From NCBI GenBank assembly GCA_027488115.1, contig JAIYCG010000038.1:20266-84265 (forward strand): 64,000 nt of DNA, given 5' to 3'. A model generated the notes under the pieces. It had not been told where the DNA came from. It saw nothing but the letters and a program-made list of their open reading frames with translations, and searched no databases. Position numbers and translations under genes: made by a program. Positions 31,801-39,931 of the stretch are shown piece by piece (positions within the stretch are counted from its first letter, which is position 1; each line of letters begins with the position of its first letter). The stretch comes from Comamonadaceae bacterium. GTDB taxonomy: Bacteria > Pseudomonadota > Gammaproteobacteria > Burkholderiales > Burkholderiaceae_C.

Positions 31801-32247
31801 GTTGATTTGAACCAAGAAATCGATGGTTCTTTGGCGTTTTCGATCGAGGGTGCTGAGGTATTTTTTGAACAGAGTGGTCCGAGGCAGTTTGTCTAAATAG
31901 CCTGCCAGTTCGTCTTTGAGTTCAGGTGAGTAAGTCAAAGGGACATGCTCTGCGCTGGGCTCCAAGAAAAAATCAAATGGATTGAAAACCGCCATCTCTG
32001 TCACCAAATCGACGGTCACTTTGAATTCGGTTGTTTTTTGGGGAAAGACCAAGCGGGCTTGGTAATTTGAAAAAGGATCTTGCTGCCAGTTAATGAAGTG
32101 CTCTGCAGGCTCGATGTGCAGGCTGTAAGACAGGATGCGACTTCTGCTGTGAGGTGCGGGGCGCAAGCGAATCACCTGAGGCCCCAATTGAACGGGGCGG
32201 TCATAACGGTAGTGCGTGACGTGATGCAGTGCGACGTGGATGGACAT
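28852..32247 (-). CDS. transglutaminase-DUF2126 giant protein
   Basis: A 1131-residue protein. Residues 1-300 are a transglutaminase with its N-terminal beta domain (MSIHVALHHVTHYRYDRPVQ) and a full triad: C180 in SGSCRDSAWLLVQL, H229 in DLHAWCEVYLP and D245 in GLDPTSG. From about 330 (LTMGGEPTFVATENRDA) to the end is DUF2126, a large domain known almost only from this architecture and proposed to be an amidoligase-like catalytic unit. No signal peptide. The frame opens at 32265; ATG 32247 is the family start. It leads the minus-strand run with the ATP-grasp/alpha-E fusion (18 bases on) and the second transglutaminase, and is divergent from comEC. Confidence 0.88.
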   Translation of the reverse strand: MSIHVALHHVTHYRYDRPVQLGPQVIRLRPAPHSRSRILSYSLHIEPAEHFINWQQDPFSNYQARLVFPQKTTEFKVTVDLVTEMAVFNPFDFFLEPSAEHVPLTYSPELKDELAGYLDKLPRTTLFKKYLSTLDRKRQRTIDFLVQINQRVYQDIRYLIRMEPGVQTPEQTLQLQSGSCRDSAWLLVQLMRHMGLAARFVSGYLIQLAPDIKSLDGPSGTEVDFTDLHAWCEVYLPGAGWVGLDPTSGLLAGEGHIPLACTPQPSSAAPIEGLMDEAEVEFSHDMAITRIYESPRVTKPYSEEQWAAVLALGDQVDLQLQEGDVRLTMGGEPTFVATENRDAAEWNTDALGPTKRGLATELVHKLRKQYGQGGFLHFGQGKWYPGEQLPRWALSIYWRADGQACWQNPDLFADEKIAQHYSPEDAKNFLSSLANRLGVQTELILPGYEDTWYYLWRERRLPINVDPFDSRLEDELERARLHRVFSQGLDKEVGYLLPLAAVEASKTDEPLTEWQSGKWFVRDERLYLMPGDSAMGWRLPLDSLPWSAPTDRQVLIDQDPFAIRSPLSTRAQDSKIASSPLMQSRTTVFAKAPSRFKSDKSTIRTALCVEIRDPRRANGPVALKDASKDKALKGVMYVFMPPLARLEDYLNLLQAIEATAEQRQVQIVLEGYPPPRDPRLKLLQVTPDPGVIEVNIHPASNWQEVVERTEFLYQAAFETRLSAEKFLTDGRHTGTGGGNHVVMGGATPSDSPFLRRPELLASLILYWHNHPSLSYLFSGMFIGPTSQAPRVDEARNDQVYELEIALKEIARNRQTHGQSMPPWLVDRSLRNILVDMTGNTHRSEFCIDKMYSPDSSTGRLGLLELRAFEMPPHARMSVVQQLLLRALVARFWDENYTAPVTRWGTTLHDRFMLPTFVKMDFDDVLTELGDAGFHFDPAWFAPHFEFRFPRVGDFCMDAIKVTLRNALEPWHVMGEESTSSGTARYVDSSLERLEIHVTGLNPSRYTVTVNGQPLPLQPTGTSGEYVASVRYKAWNPPSSLHPSIGVHAPLILDVLDTWMKRSLGGAQYHVAHPGGRNYDSLPVNAYEAESRRLARFFRIGHTPGRMPTPPANVELAASPEFPLTLDLRKPR

Positions 32248-32345
32248 AAATGCAAGTAAGCGCAACAGCGGCTGCTTCGAAATAGCAGCTTGGGCCTCCT
32301 AAACTAGCAAAAGCCGCGCCATGGTGGACACTTAGAAAGGCTGAC

Positions 32346-34913
32346 ATGCTAAAGACGGCGCCTTGGTGTTTGTGTGGTTGGCTTTTGGGCACTGTACTGC
32401 AACTTCAACAAGCAAGCTTGTGGCCTCTTGATGTCATCGGGGCGGTGGGCGGTTCGTCCCTTTTTATGGGCTTGCTAGCTTGGGTGTTGCGTCGCAAAAG
32501 CGCTCAAATTTTCAAGTGTTTTTTGGGTGCTCTGGTGGCTTTTGGCCTGGCCTTGTCCGGGATCAATGCGCGCTGTCTTTGGCAGGCCCAACAAAGGCTG
32601 GACCCCTTGCTGGAGGGAAAAGAAATTTTGCTGGTTGGCGTGATTGCATCTTTGCCGCAGCAGACTGAAACCAGTGTCAGATTTAGATTTCAAGTTCAAT
32701 CGGCTTTCGATGTGAATCACGCTTCAAGTGTTGGGGTGCCTGAGTGGATTGAATTGGCCTGGTTCGACAGAGAGTCAGCAGATCTGATGAAAAGCAGCCA
32801 TTGGTCTGACCTGAAAGCAGGAGATACCTGGCAGTTGAGTGTGCGGCTCAAAGCACCGCATGGCACGCTCAATCCAGGTGGCTTTGATGAAGCCTTGTGG
32901 CGCTGGGAGCAGGGTGTCATGGCCACGGGTTCTGTAAGTACAGGTAAACGCTCTGAAGCACCTCAGAAGATCAAGTCTTCGTGGCTTTACCCCATTGAGC
33001 AAGCCCGGCAATACGTAAGGTCTGACATTGAGCGGAAACTGCTGAATGGCAGTGCACAAAATCGTTCGATGGCGGGAGTCATCAGTGCTTTGGTCGTGGG
33101 CGATCAGGCAGCCATTCAAGCCTCTGATTGGGATTTATTTAGGGCTACAGGTGTGGCGCATTTGATGAGTATTTCTGGCTTGCACATTACGCTGTTTGCT
33201 TGGGTCATGGCCGCTCTTATTCGAGGTCTTTGGCGCGTGTCTGCCTTGCTTGGAAGTCGCCTTTGTTTGAGTTGGCCAGCGCCTCATGTGGCGCTTTGGG
33301 CGGGTACCTTGCTGGCCACACTTTATGCCTTGTTCAGTGGTTGGGGCTTGCCCTCCCAAAGAACCGTCATCATGCTCTGGGTGGTCTGCATGCTTCGACT
33401 GATGGGCGCTAGGTGGCCACCTTTTTGGGGTCTTGGTTTGGCTTTGTGGGTGGTTGTGGCATTTGATCCTTGGGCGATGCTTCAGCCTGGTTTTTGGTTG
33501 AGCTTTGTCGCCGTGGGCATCTTGATGGTCAACGAGCCCTTGCAACATGCGGAACGCACCAACTTGGTGAATGATGGCCCTGAAATGGTGCGTGAAAATT
33601 ATTTCCTTTCCATCTGCATCAAGATGGTTGCCAAGACCATGACCCTGCTCAGGGATTTGTTGCGAGAACAATGGGTGGTCACAGTGGCGTTAACACCGCT
33701 GGCTGTTTTGTTTTTTGGGCAAGTTTCCTGGGTCGGATTTTTGGCCAATTTGGTGGCCATTCCTTGGGTCACTTGCTTGGTCACACCACTGGCCATTGTG
33801 GGTGTGCTTGTGCCACCACTTTGGGTGGTGGCATCTTGGGCGCTTCAGCCAATGATGGCACTTCTGACGATTTTGGCCAGTTTGCCAGGCAGTGTTTGGT
33901 TGTTCCCGACGCCGCCACTTGGACTGGCCGTCATGGCAATTTTGGGCGGCTTGTTGTATTTGCAACCTTGGCCTTGGACTTTGCGCTGCTGGGGAGTTTT
34001 GTTTATTTTGCCAATTTTCATGTGGCAGGTGCCAAGACCAGAGCCAGGCCATTTTGATCTTTGGTTTGCCGATGTGGGACAAGGCAATGCGGTCTTACTC
34101 AGAACCACCCACCATGCCTTGCTGTATGACGCTGGGCCTCTTTACACAGAAACGGCAGATGCCGGTCAAAGGGTGTTGGTGCCCCTGATGAATCGATTGG
34201 GTGTGAACTTGGACAGGGTTGTGTTGAGTCACAGAGATGCCGATCACACAGGCGGTGCGGCCGCCGTGTTGCGTTCTAACCCAGGAGCAGATTTGTGGAG
34301 TTCTTTGGAAGAGGGGCACCCTTTGTCGAATCTTCGACCTGTCAACGCCTGTATGGCGGGACAGAAATGGGAATGGGATGGTGTCCAATTTGAATTGCTA
34401 CATCCCCTTTTTTCTGATTACCCCAAATTGGTGGGCCCCAATGCTTTGAGTTGTGTTTTGAGAGTAGAGGCAAGTCAAGTTGCCGCCATCAAATTGGGGC
34501 CAGATCGTCACCTGGCCAGTGCCCTGTTGGTGGGTGACATCGAAGCACCGCAAGAATTGGCCATGCTTGAACGAAACGCATTGCAGGCGGTGGGTGTTTT
34601 GTTGGTGCCTCATCATGGCAGCCAAACGTCTTCAACGAATGGCTTCATTCAAGCACTTCGACCGCAATGGGCCGTGGTGCAAGCAGGTTATCGAAATCGA
34701 TATGGGCACCCAGCGCCCAGCGTTGTTCAAAGGTACGAGTCTCAGGGAGTTTCACTGTCGATCTCATCTGAATGCGGTGCAGCCTATTGGCAAAGCTCAA
34801 ATCCTCTGCAACTAGACTGTGAACGAGAGCTACATCGTCGATACTGGCATCCACCCAGGAAGACGGAACCTCATCGTCCTGAGCCATCCATTGCGCAGGA
34901 GCGTCGCAAATGA
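32346..34913 (+). CDS. comEC: DNA internalization channel protein ComEC/Rec2
   Basis: ComEC is the inner-membrane channel through which single-stranded DNA enters during natural transformation. The 855-residue protein has an N-terminal soluble domain (about 70-190), a polytopic competence domain with GVISALVVGDQ and ATGVAHLMSISGLHITLFAW, and a C-terminal metallo-beta-lactamase domain (DVGQGNAVLLRT, SHRDADHTGG, VPHHGSQTSS). All three parts look intact, so the cell may be naturally competent. It lies between the two halves of the ATP-grasp/alpha-E system, and 65 bases separate it from the next gene on its strand. Confidence 0.92.
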   Translation: MLKTAPWCLCGWLLGTVLQLQQASLWPLDVIGAVGGSSLFMGLLAWVLRRKSAQIFKCFLGALVAFGLALSGINARCLWQAQQRLDPLLEGKEILLVGVIASLPQQTETSVRFRFQVQSAFDVNHASSVGVPEWIELAWFDRESADLMKSSHWSDLKAGDTWQLSVRLKAPHGTLNPGGFDEALWRWEQGVMATGSVSTGKRSEAPQKIKSSWLYPIEQARQYVRSDIERKLLNGSAQNRSMAGVISALVVGDQAAIQASDWDLFRATGVAHLMSISGLHITLFAWVMAALIRGLWRVSALLGSRLCLSWPAPHVALWAGTLLATLYALFSGWGLPSQRTVIMLWVVCMLRLMGARWPPFWGLGLALWVVVAFDPWAMLQPGFWLSFVAVGILMVNEPLQHAERTNLVNDGPEMVRENYFLSICIKMVAKTMTLLRDLLREQWVVTVALTPLAVLFFGQVSWVGFLANLVAIPWVTCLVTPLAIVGVLVPPLWVVASWALQPMMALLTILASLPGSVWLFPTPPLGLAVMAILGGLLYLQPWPWTLRCWGVLFILPIFMWQVPRPEPGHFDLWFADVGQGNAVLLRTTHHALLYDAGPLYTETADAGQRVLVPLMNRLGVNLDRVVLSHRDADHTGGAAAVLRSNPGADLWSSLEEGHPLSNLRPVNACMAGQKWEWDGVQFELLHPLFSDYPKLVGPNALSCVLRVEASQVAAIKLGPDRHLASALLVGDIEAPQELAMLERNALQAVGVLLVPHHGSQTSSTNGFIQALRPQWAVVQAGYRNRYGHPAPSVVQRYESQGVSLSISSECGAAYWQSSNPLQLDCERELHRRYWHPPRKTEPHRPEPSIAQERRK

Positions 34914-34940
34914 GGGCTTGAGTGTGGGTTCGGGTGCGGG
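34914..34940 (+). other. candidate G-quadruplex just after comEC
   Basis: Four GGG tracts occur at 34914-34916, 34926-34928, 34932-34934 and 34938-34940, separated by loops of 9, 3 and 3 bases. They lie on the coding strand between the comEC stop and the RBS of the ATP-grasp gene. A transcript folding this way could affect read-through or translation of the downstream gene. Confidence 0.35.
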
Positions 34941-34978
34941 TATGCATCTTGCTTTTAAACAAAAAGGAGTGAAGTCAG

Positions 34979-36430
34979 ATGCAACAATTTGATGAGATGT
35001 ACAGCCAGGCTTCGGCCACCCAGGCAGGTAGTCCAGTTCGTCCGCATTACAAAGCTTATGCAGATTGGTTGGCCGGACAAACCGAGCAAGTGATGCTTGC
35101 TCGTCGTGAAGAAGCGGAAATGATCTTCAGGCGAGTAGGAATCACCTTTGCGGTTTACGGCGACAAGGACGAAAGCGGCTCAGGCAACGAGCGACTCATT
35201 CCCTTTGATCTGATACCCAGAATCATTCCGGCTAACGAATGGCAAAACATGGAGCTCGGCTTAGTGCAGCGCGTGACCGCACTCAATCGGTTTATTCACG
35301 ATGTCTATCACGATCAAGAAATCATCAAAGCGGGCCTAATTCCTGAAGATCAAATTTTGCGAAATGCACAATTTCGCCCAGAAATGATGGGTGTGGACGT
35401 GCCTCACCAAATCTACTCGCATATCAGCGGCATTGACATTGTGCGTGCACCCAATGCACAAGGCGAGGGCGAGTACTACGTGTTGGAAGACAACCTGCGG
35501 GTGCCAAGTGGCGTCAGTTACATGCTGGAAGACCGCAAGATGATGATGCGTTTGTTTCCAGAGCTATTCAGTCATCACCGTGTTGCGCCGGTCGCCCATT
35601 ACCCCGATTTGCTTCTTGAGACGCTCAGGGCTTCGAGTCCTGCATCATCTGCCGAGCCTACAGTGGTGGTGCTAACCCCAGGCATGTACAACAGCGCTTA
35701 CTTTGAGCACGCCTTCTTAGCGCAGCAAATGGGTGTGGAGTTGGTAGAGGGTCAAGACTTGTTTGTCAAAGATCAATTTGTTTACATGCGAACCACGCGG
35801 GGACCCAAACGCGTTGATGTCATTTACCGCCGTGTCGACGACGATTTCTTAGACCCTCAAGTTTTTAGACCGACTTCTACTTTGGGCTGTGCGGGTTTGA
35901 TGGGCGCCTACCGAGCCGGCAACGTGGCCATCTGCAACGCAGTAGGTACGGGTGTGGCCGATGACAAGTCCATTTACCCGTATGTGCCTCAAATGATTGA
36001 GTTTTATTTGGGTGAAAAGCCCATTTTGAAAAACGTACCCACCTTCATGTGCCGAAAGCCAGACGATCTGGCCTATACCTTGGCCAATTTGAAAGACTTG
36101 GTGGTCAAAGAAGTGCACGGTGCGGGCGGTTATGGCATGTTGGTGGGGCCAGCCTCTACTCAAGAAGAAATTGAAAATTTTCGCATGGCGCTGTTGGCCA
36201 ATCCTGCAGGCTACATTGCACAACCAACATTGAGCTTGTCGAGCTGCCCCACCTATGTTGAAAGTGGTGTGGCACCGCGTCACATCGATTTGCGTCCCTT
36301 CGTGTTAAGCGGCCGAACTGTGCAAATGGTGCCAGGCGGCTTAACACGAGTGGCATTGAAAGAGGGCTCTTTGGTGGTTAACTCTTCACAGGGCGGCGGC
36401 ACCAAAGATACTTGGATTTTGCAATCTTGA
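34979..36430 (+). CDS. circularly permuted type 2 ATP-grasp protein (stand-alone)
   Basis: A 483-residue cytoplasmic protein, the stand-alone form of the domain also found in the fused protein encoded at 26170-28833. Signatures are YYVLEDNLRVPSGVSYMLED (167-186), VLTPGMYNSAYFEHAFLAQQ, RVDDDFLDP (285-293), VVKEVHGAGGYGMLVGP and MVPGGLTRVAL. It keeps the acidic LEDN segment likely to bind metal. A good RBS, AAGGAG, precedes the ATG. The partner alpha-E gene follows after 66 bases. Such pairs are predicted to build or modify a small peptide; the product is unknown. In other genomes the pair is often joined by a transglutaminase and the Anbu protease, which are absent on this strand here. Confidence 0.88.
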   Translation: MQQFDEMYSQASATQAGSPVRPHYKAYADWLAGQTEQVMLARREEAEMIFRRVGITFAVYGDKDESGSGNERLIPFDLIPRIIPANEWQNMELGLVQRVTALNRFIHDVYHDQEIIKAGLIPEDQILRNAQFRPEMMGVDVPHQIYSHISGIDIVRAPNAQGEGEYYVLEDNLRVPSGVSYMLEDRKMMMRLFPELFSHHRVAPVAHYPDLLLETLRASSPASSAEPTVVVLTPGMYNSAYFEHAFLAQQMGVELVEGQDLFVKDQFVYMRTTRGPKRVDVIYRRVDDDFLDPQVFRPTSTLGCAGLMGAYRAGNVAICNAVGTGVADDKSIYPYVPQMIEFYLGEKPILKNVPTFMCRKPDDLAYTLANLKDLVVKEVHGAGGYGMLVGPASTQEEIENFRMALLANPAGYIAQPTLSLSSCPTYVESGVAPRHIDLRPFVLSGRTVQMVPGGLTRVALKEGSLVVNSSQGGGTKDTWILQS

Positions 36431-36496
36431 ATGCTTGGTTCAAAAAGCCAGCCGATCCCATGAATTTGCAGTTCGAAAAATATTGAAAGAATTACC

Positions 36497-37522
36497 ATGT
36501 TGAGCCGAACAGCTGATCATTTATTTTGGATGTCGCGTTACACAGAACGCGCTGAAAACACGGCACGCATGTTGAATGTGAGTTACGAGACCTCCTTGTT
36601 ACCTCAGTCAAGTGCCACGGTTCAATCGGGCTGGGAAGGCTTGCTGTCGATCAGTGAGTTGTTGCCCGCATACACCCAAGGACATGGCGAAGTGACGTCT
36701 CAAAATGTGATGAAGTTCATGGTGACCGACGACGACAACCCTTCTTCCATCATCTCTTGTTTGCGTGCTGCACGCGAAAATGCAAGAGCGGTTCGGGGTG
36801 CTCTGACCACTGAAGTGTGGGAGACCCAAAATCAAACTTGGCTTGAAGTAAATCGCATGATTCGATCTGGTGAGTTTCATGCAGACCCTGGCAAATTCTT
36901 TGAGTGGGTTAAATTTAGATCGCATCTCTCAAGAGGTGTCACGGTTGGCACCATGCTCATGGATGAGTCCTTGCACTTTATGCGCTTGGGTACTTTTTTG
37001 GAGCGTGCAGACAACACGGCTCGTTTGGTCGATGTGAAGTTTCATGCGGTGCAAAATGATCGATTGGGGGCACTGCCAATGGTTTCCAGTTTGGCTCAGC
37101 AAGTGCAGTCGCAAGTTCAGTCGCAGAGCATGGAACCCAGTACAGACAGCTCTCAAGAATTTGACTTTTACCACTGGAGCGCCATCTTGCGCAGCGTCAG
37201 TGGATTTGAAATTTACCGCAAGGTTTACCGCGATGTGATCCGCCCTGATCGCGTGGCTGAGTTGCTTATCTTGCGGCCCGACATGCCTCGCTCTTTGCGT
37301 GCCAGCCTCAATGAAGTGGTCAATAACTTAGAAGCAGTCACCGACAATTTACAAAGTGAAACATTGCGACATGCAGGCAAACTGCGGGCTGACTTAGCCT
37401 ATGGCCGCATTGATGAAATTTTGTCAACGGGTCTGCATGCCTACCTCACCCAATTTTTGGAGCGAGTGAATGTGTTAGGCGGCAGAATCAGCCGTGAATT
37501 TTTGATGCCTCAAGTGAGTTAA
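36497..37522 (+). CDS. alpha-E domain protein
   Basis: A 341-residue all-helical protein of the alpha-E superfamily, named for its conserved glutamates. The hallmark SRTADHLFWMSRYTERAENT is at 3-22. A second, weaker copy, FMRLGTFLERADNTAR, at 161-176, shows the internal duplication of the fold (ERAENTAR versus ERADNTAR). It pairs with the ATP-grasp gene upstream, just as the same two domains are fused in the protein encoded on the other strand. A role as partner or second catalytic unit in amide-bond formation is predicted but untested. Its end faces a Trp-rich protein gene 36 bases away. Confidence 0.88.
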   Translation: MLSRTADHLFWMSRYTERAENTARMLNVSYETSLLPQSSATVQSGWEGLLSISELLPAYTQGHGEVTSQNVMKFMVTDDDNPSSIISCLRAARENARAVRGALTTEVWETQNQTWLEVNRMIRSGEFHADPGKFFEWVKFRSHLSRGVTVGTMLMDESLHFMRLGTFLERADNTARLVDVKFHAVQNDRLGALPMVSSLAQQVQSQVQSQSMEPSTDSSQEFDFYHWSAILRSVSGFEIYRKVYRDVIRPDRVAELLILRPDMPRSLRASLNEVVNNLEAVTDNLQSETLRHAGKLRADLAYGRIDEILSTGLHAYLTQFLERVNVLGGRISREFLMPQVS

Positions 37523-37558
37523 GTCATTTCTAAGAAATGCCGACTGATGGGCTTTCAA

Positions 37559-37780
37559 TCAAACCCAGCCTTGCCGCCAGACCTCATCATCTTGAAGGTC
37601 TCGCCATCCAATGACTTGTGTGGCCTTTGAAAATACCGCCTCAATTTCCACCATTTCAATTGGGTCGGTAGGCAACTCGGGCTGGATAACTCGGCTGACC
37701 AAAAAGTGCTTTTGCTTGGCGATGGGTTTGACAGCAGTCCACTTCGTGAGAAGCAGTTTTTTGGGGTTCAAAGGGTTCAT
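37559..37780 (-). CDS. TIGR02450-type tryptophan-rich small protein
   Basis: A 73-residue protein that starts NPLNPKKLLLTKWTAVKP and has KHFLVSRVI and IGWRDLQDDEVWRQGW. These blocks define a small conserved proteobacterial family with several fixed tryptophans and no known function. It has no signal peptide. It lies 12 bases after mltB on the same strand and is probably co-transcribed. Confidence 0.82.
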   Translation of the reverse strand: MNPLNPKKLLLTKWTAVKPIAKQKHFLVSRVIQPELPTDPIEMVEIEAVFSKATQVIGWRDLQDDEVWRQGWV

Positions 37781-37792
37781 GCTTGAAGGCCC

Positions 37793-38875
37793 TTAGGGCT
37801 TGCTTGACACTTCCCGCGCCACTGCCTGACCCAATTCGATCACGGCCATGGCGTAGTAGCTGCTCCAGTTGTATCGCGTGATGGCATAGAAATTCTCGGT
37901 GCCTGCTACGTAGCTAGCAGGTCCTTCACCGTTCAATAACTCAATCAGTGCCAACTGGCCTTTGTGATTGAGCGCATCGCCTTCCAATACTGCCCCTTTA
38001 GCGAGGAAATTGCCAACGCTGAAAGTTGGCAAGATATCGGGCGCCATCAGGGCCTCCATGTCGAGTTGCTCTCGGTTGAAAGACACGGCGTAGTGTGTGG
38101 GCATGCCCGATTGCCACTGAAAAGCTTTGAAATAATGGGCCACAGAGCCAATGACATCGGCGGGGTTTTTGAACAAATCAATGTTCTTGTCGCCATCAAA
38201 ATCGACGGCAAAGTTGGCCCAACTCGATGGCATAAATTGAGGCAGTCCCATGGCACCGGCATAGCTGCCTTTGAGTTTGGTGGGGTTGACTTTTTCCTTG
38301 GAAGCCATGACCAAAAATTGCGCCAGTTCTTTGGAAAAAAAGGCCTGTCGCTCGGTGGCTCTTGGGTGTTCTTTGGGAAAGTCAAAGCTCAGGGTGCTGA
38401 GCGCGTCTAAAACTCTGAAGTTGCCTGTGTGTTGGCCATAAAAAGTTTCAACCCCTATGACCCCCACAACAAGCCATGGCGGGACACCATAGGTTTGCTC
38501 GGCTTGATTGAGCAATTTTTGGTGGCGCTGCCAAAAATGAAGGCCTGCTTGAATGCGCTTGGGTTCAATAAAGCGGGCTCGGTAGGCCGCCCAATTTTTT
38601 TGACTGACCTGTGCGGGAGGCATGATGAGCCTGGGAATACTGGGAATGAGCTTGGCTTGTGCCAGTTGCGCTTTGACCCACTTAGGGTCTAGCTGATTTT
38701 CCTGAGCCATTCGTTCAGCCCAGGCCATGGCATCGGGCCTTTGGGCATAGGTTGATCCTGCAGTTGGAGCAGACGATTTATTTTTGGATTTTGATTTTTT
38801 TGCAGCTTCAGCAGCCTGAGTGTTTGCTGAAAATAAAAGCGCCAAACTCATCAAGATCAAGGACAAAATTCTCAT
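37793..38875 (-). CDS. mltB: lytic murein transglycosylase B
   Basis: MltB cleaves peptidoglycan strands between N-acetylmuramic acid and N-acetylglucosamine, leaving a 1,6-anhydro end. The 360-residue product has a signal peptide (MRILSLILMSLALLFSANTQA) and then a Lys/Ser-rich linker. The catalytic domain has the acid glutamate in GVIGVETFYGQ, followed by GSYAGAMGLPQFMPSSW and the calcium-like DFDGDKNIDLF. There is no lipobox cysteine, so it is a soluble periplasmic form rather than a lipoprotein as in E. coli. Confidence 0.9.
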   Translation of the reverse strand: MRILSLILMSLALLFSANTQAAEAAKKSKSKNKSSAPTAGSTYAQRPDAMAWAERMAQENQLDPKWVKAQLAQAKLIPSIPRLIMPPAQVSQKNWAAYRARFIEPKRIQAGLHFWQRHQKLLNQAEQTYGVPPWLVVGVIGVETFYGQHTGNFRVLDALSTLSFDFPKEHPRATERQAFFSKELAQFLVMASKEKVNPTKLKGSYAGAMGLPQFMPSSWANFAVDFDGDKNIDLFKNPADVIGSVAHYFKAFQWQSGMPTHYAVSFNREQLDMEALMAPDILPTFSVGNFLAKGAVLEGDALNHKGQLALIELLNGEGPASYVAGTENFYAITRYNWSSYYAMAVIELGQAVAREVSSKP

Positions 38876-38963
38876 GGCTTGAGTTTAGCCTTTGAAATGA
38901 GTGCAAGTGTCGTGATAAGCTGAAGACCTCACATTTTTGTGTCTCATTTTTTAAAAGATACCC

Positions 38964-39917
38964 ATGGGCGCTACTGGCTATTTCACGCACTCTGATTGTC
39001 GCTTGCACGAAATGGGCGACGGCCATCCAGAGTGTCCTCAGCGCTTAGACGCCATTCAAGATCGATTGCTCATTACGGGCCTTGACCAGGCCTTAGAGCG
39101 AAGAGAGCCAACACCCGCGGCTTTGGCAGACATTGAATTGGCTCACGACCGCATGTATGTGGCTTCGATCAGGGGCTTAAGTGAGGCCCTGGTGGAGGAC
39201 ATTCAGGCGGGTGGACCTTCGCACACAGCACTTGATCCAGACACCGCCATGAACGTCCACACTTGGAATGCTGTCTTGCGCTCGGCTGGCGCAGCCTTAG
39301 ATGCTACAGACGCCGTCATTGCAGGCGAATTGGAAAACGCTTTCTGTGCCATTCGACCACCAGGACACCATGCCTGTCATGACAAGGCCATGGGTTTTTG
39401 TTTTTTCAACAATGTGGCCATTGCAGCCAAATATGCGCTTGAAAGACACGGCTTAAAGCGGGTGGCCATTGTTGACTTTGATGTACACCATGGTAACGGT
39501 ACCGAAGACATCGTGGCAGGAGATGACCGCATTTTGATGGTCAGTTTTTTCCAACATCCGTTCTATCCAGAGGGTGGGGTTCGCAAGCACGACGCTAATT
39601 TGCTCAATTTGCCAGTACCTGCTTATACCAAAGGCATGGATATTCGTGAGTTGATTGACATGATGTGGATGCCGCGCTTGGAAGCACATCGCCCCGAATT
39701 GATTCTGATCAGTGCTGGATTTGATGCGCACCGCGAAGATGACATTGGACAGTTGGGATTGGTCGAACAAGACTATGTGTGGATCACTCAGCGCATCAAA
39801 GAGGTGGCTGCCAAACACGCAAGAGGTCGAATTGTCAGTTGTCTCGAAGGGGGCTACAACCTCAGTGCCTTGTCACGCAGTGTCGAAGCGCATATCCGTG
39901 TTCTGGCCAACGTTTGA
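38964..39917 (+). CDS. histone deacetylase superfamily amidohydrolase
   Basis: A 317-residue zinc amidohydrolase of the arginase/deacetylase fold, bacterial HDAH or acetylpolyamine amidohydrolase type. The active site is complete: the histidine pair in RPPGHHA, zinc ligands in IVDFDVHHGNGT (DxH) and AGFDAHRED, and the LEGGYNL block. Likely substrates are acetylated polyamines or other N-acyl small molecules; sequence alone does not decide. The start ATG has a weak RBS. mscS follows after 14 bases in the same operon. Confidence 0.9.
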   Translation: MGATGYFTHSDCRLHEMGDGHPECPQRLDAIQDRLLITGLDQALERREPTPAALADIELAHDRMYVASIRGLSEALVEDIQAGGPSHTALDPDTAMNVHTWNAVLRSAGAALDATDAVIAGELENAFCAIRPPGHHACHDKAMGFCFFNNVAIAAKYALERHGLKRVAIVDFDVHHGNGTEDIVAGDDRILMVSFFQHPFYPEGGVRKHDANLLNLPVPAYTKGMDIRELIDMMWMPRLEAHRPELILISAGFDAHREDDIGQLGLVEQDYVWITQRIKEVAAKHARGRIVSCLEGGYNLSALSRSVEAHIRVLANV

Positions 39918-39931
39918 TCAAGGACGCAAGC

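Noticed and set aside
30001..32247. DUF2126 gene as two genes (transglutaminase plus DUF2126)
   Set aside because: The frame is continuous through the junction near residue 300 with no start signal, and the fused architecture is the usual one.
33135..34388. Several minus-strand frames inside comEC
   Set aside because: They are rich in His, Gln and Trp, as expected from the reverse complement of membrane-helix codons, and comEC itself is complete.
34645..34962. 105-codon minus-strand frame over the comEC end
   Set aside because: It is low-complexity at the start, antisense to the metallo-beta-lactamase domain of comEC, and has no recognisable motif or RBS.
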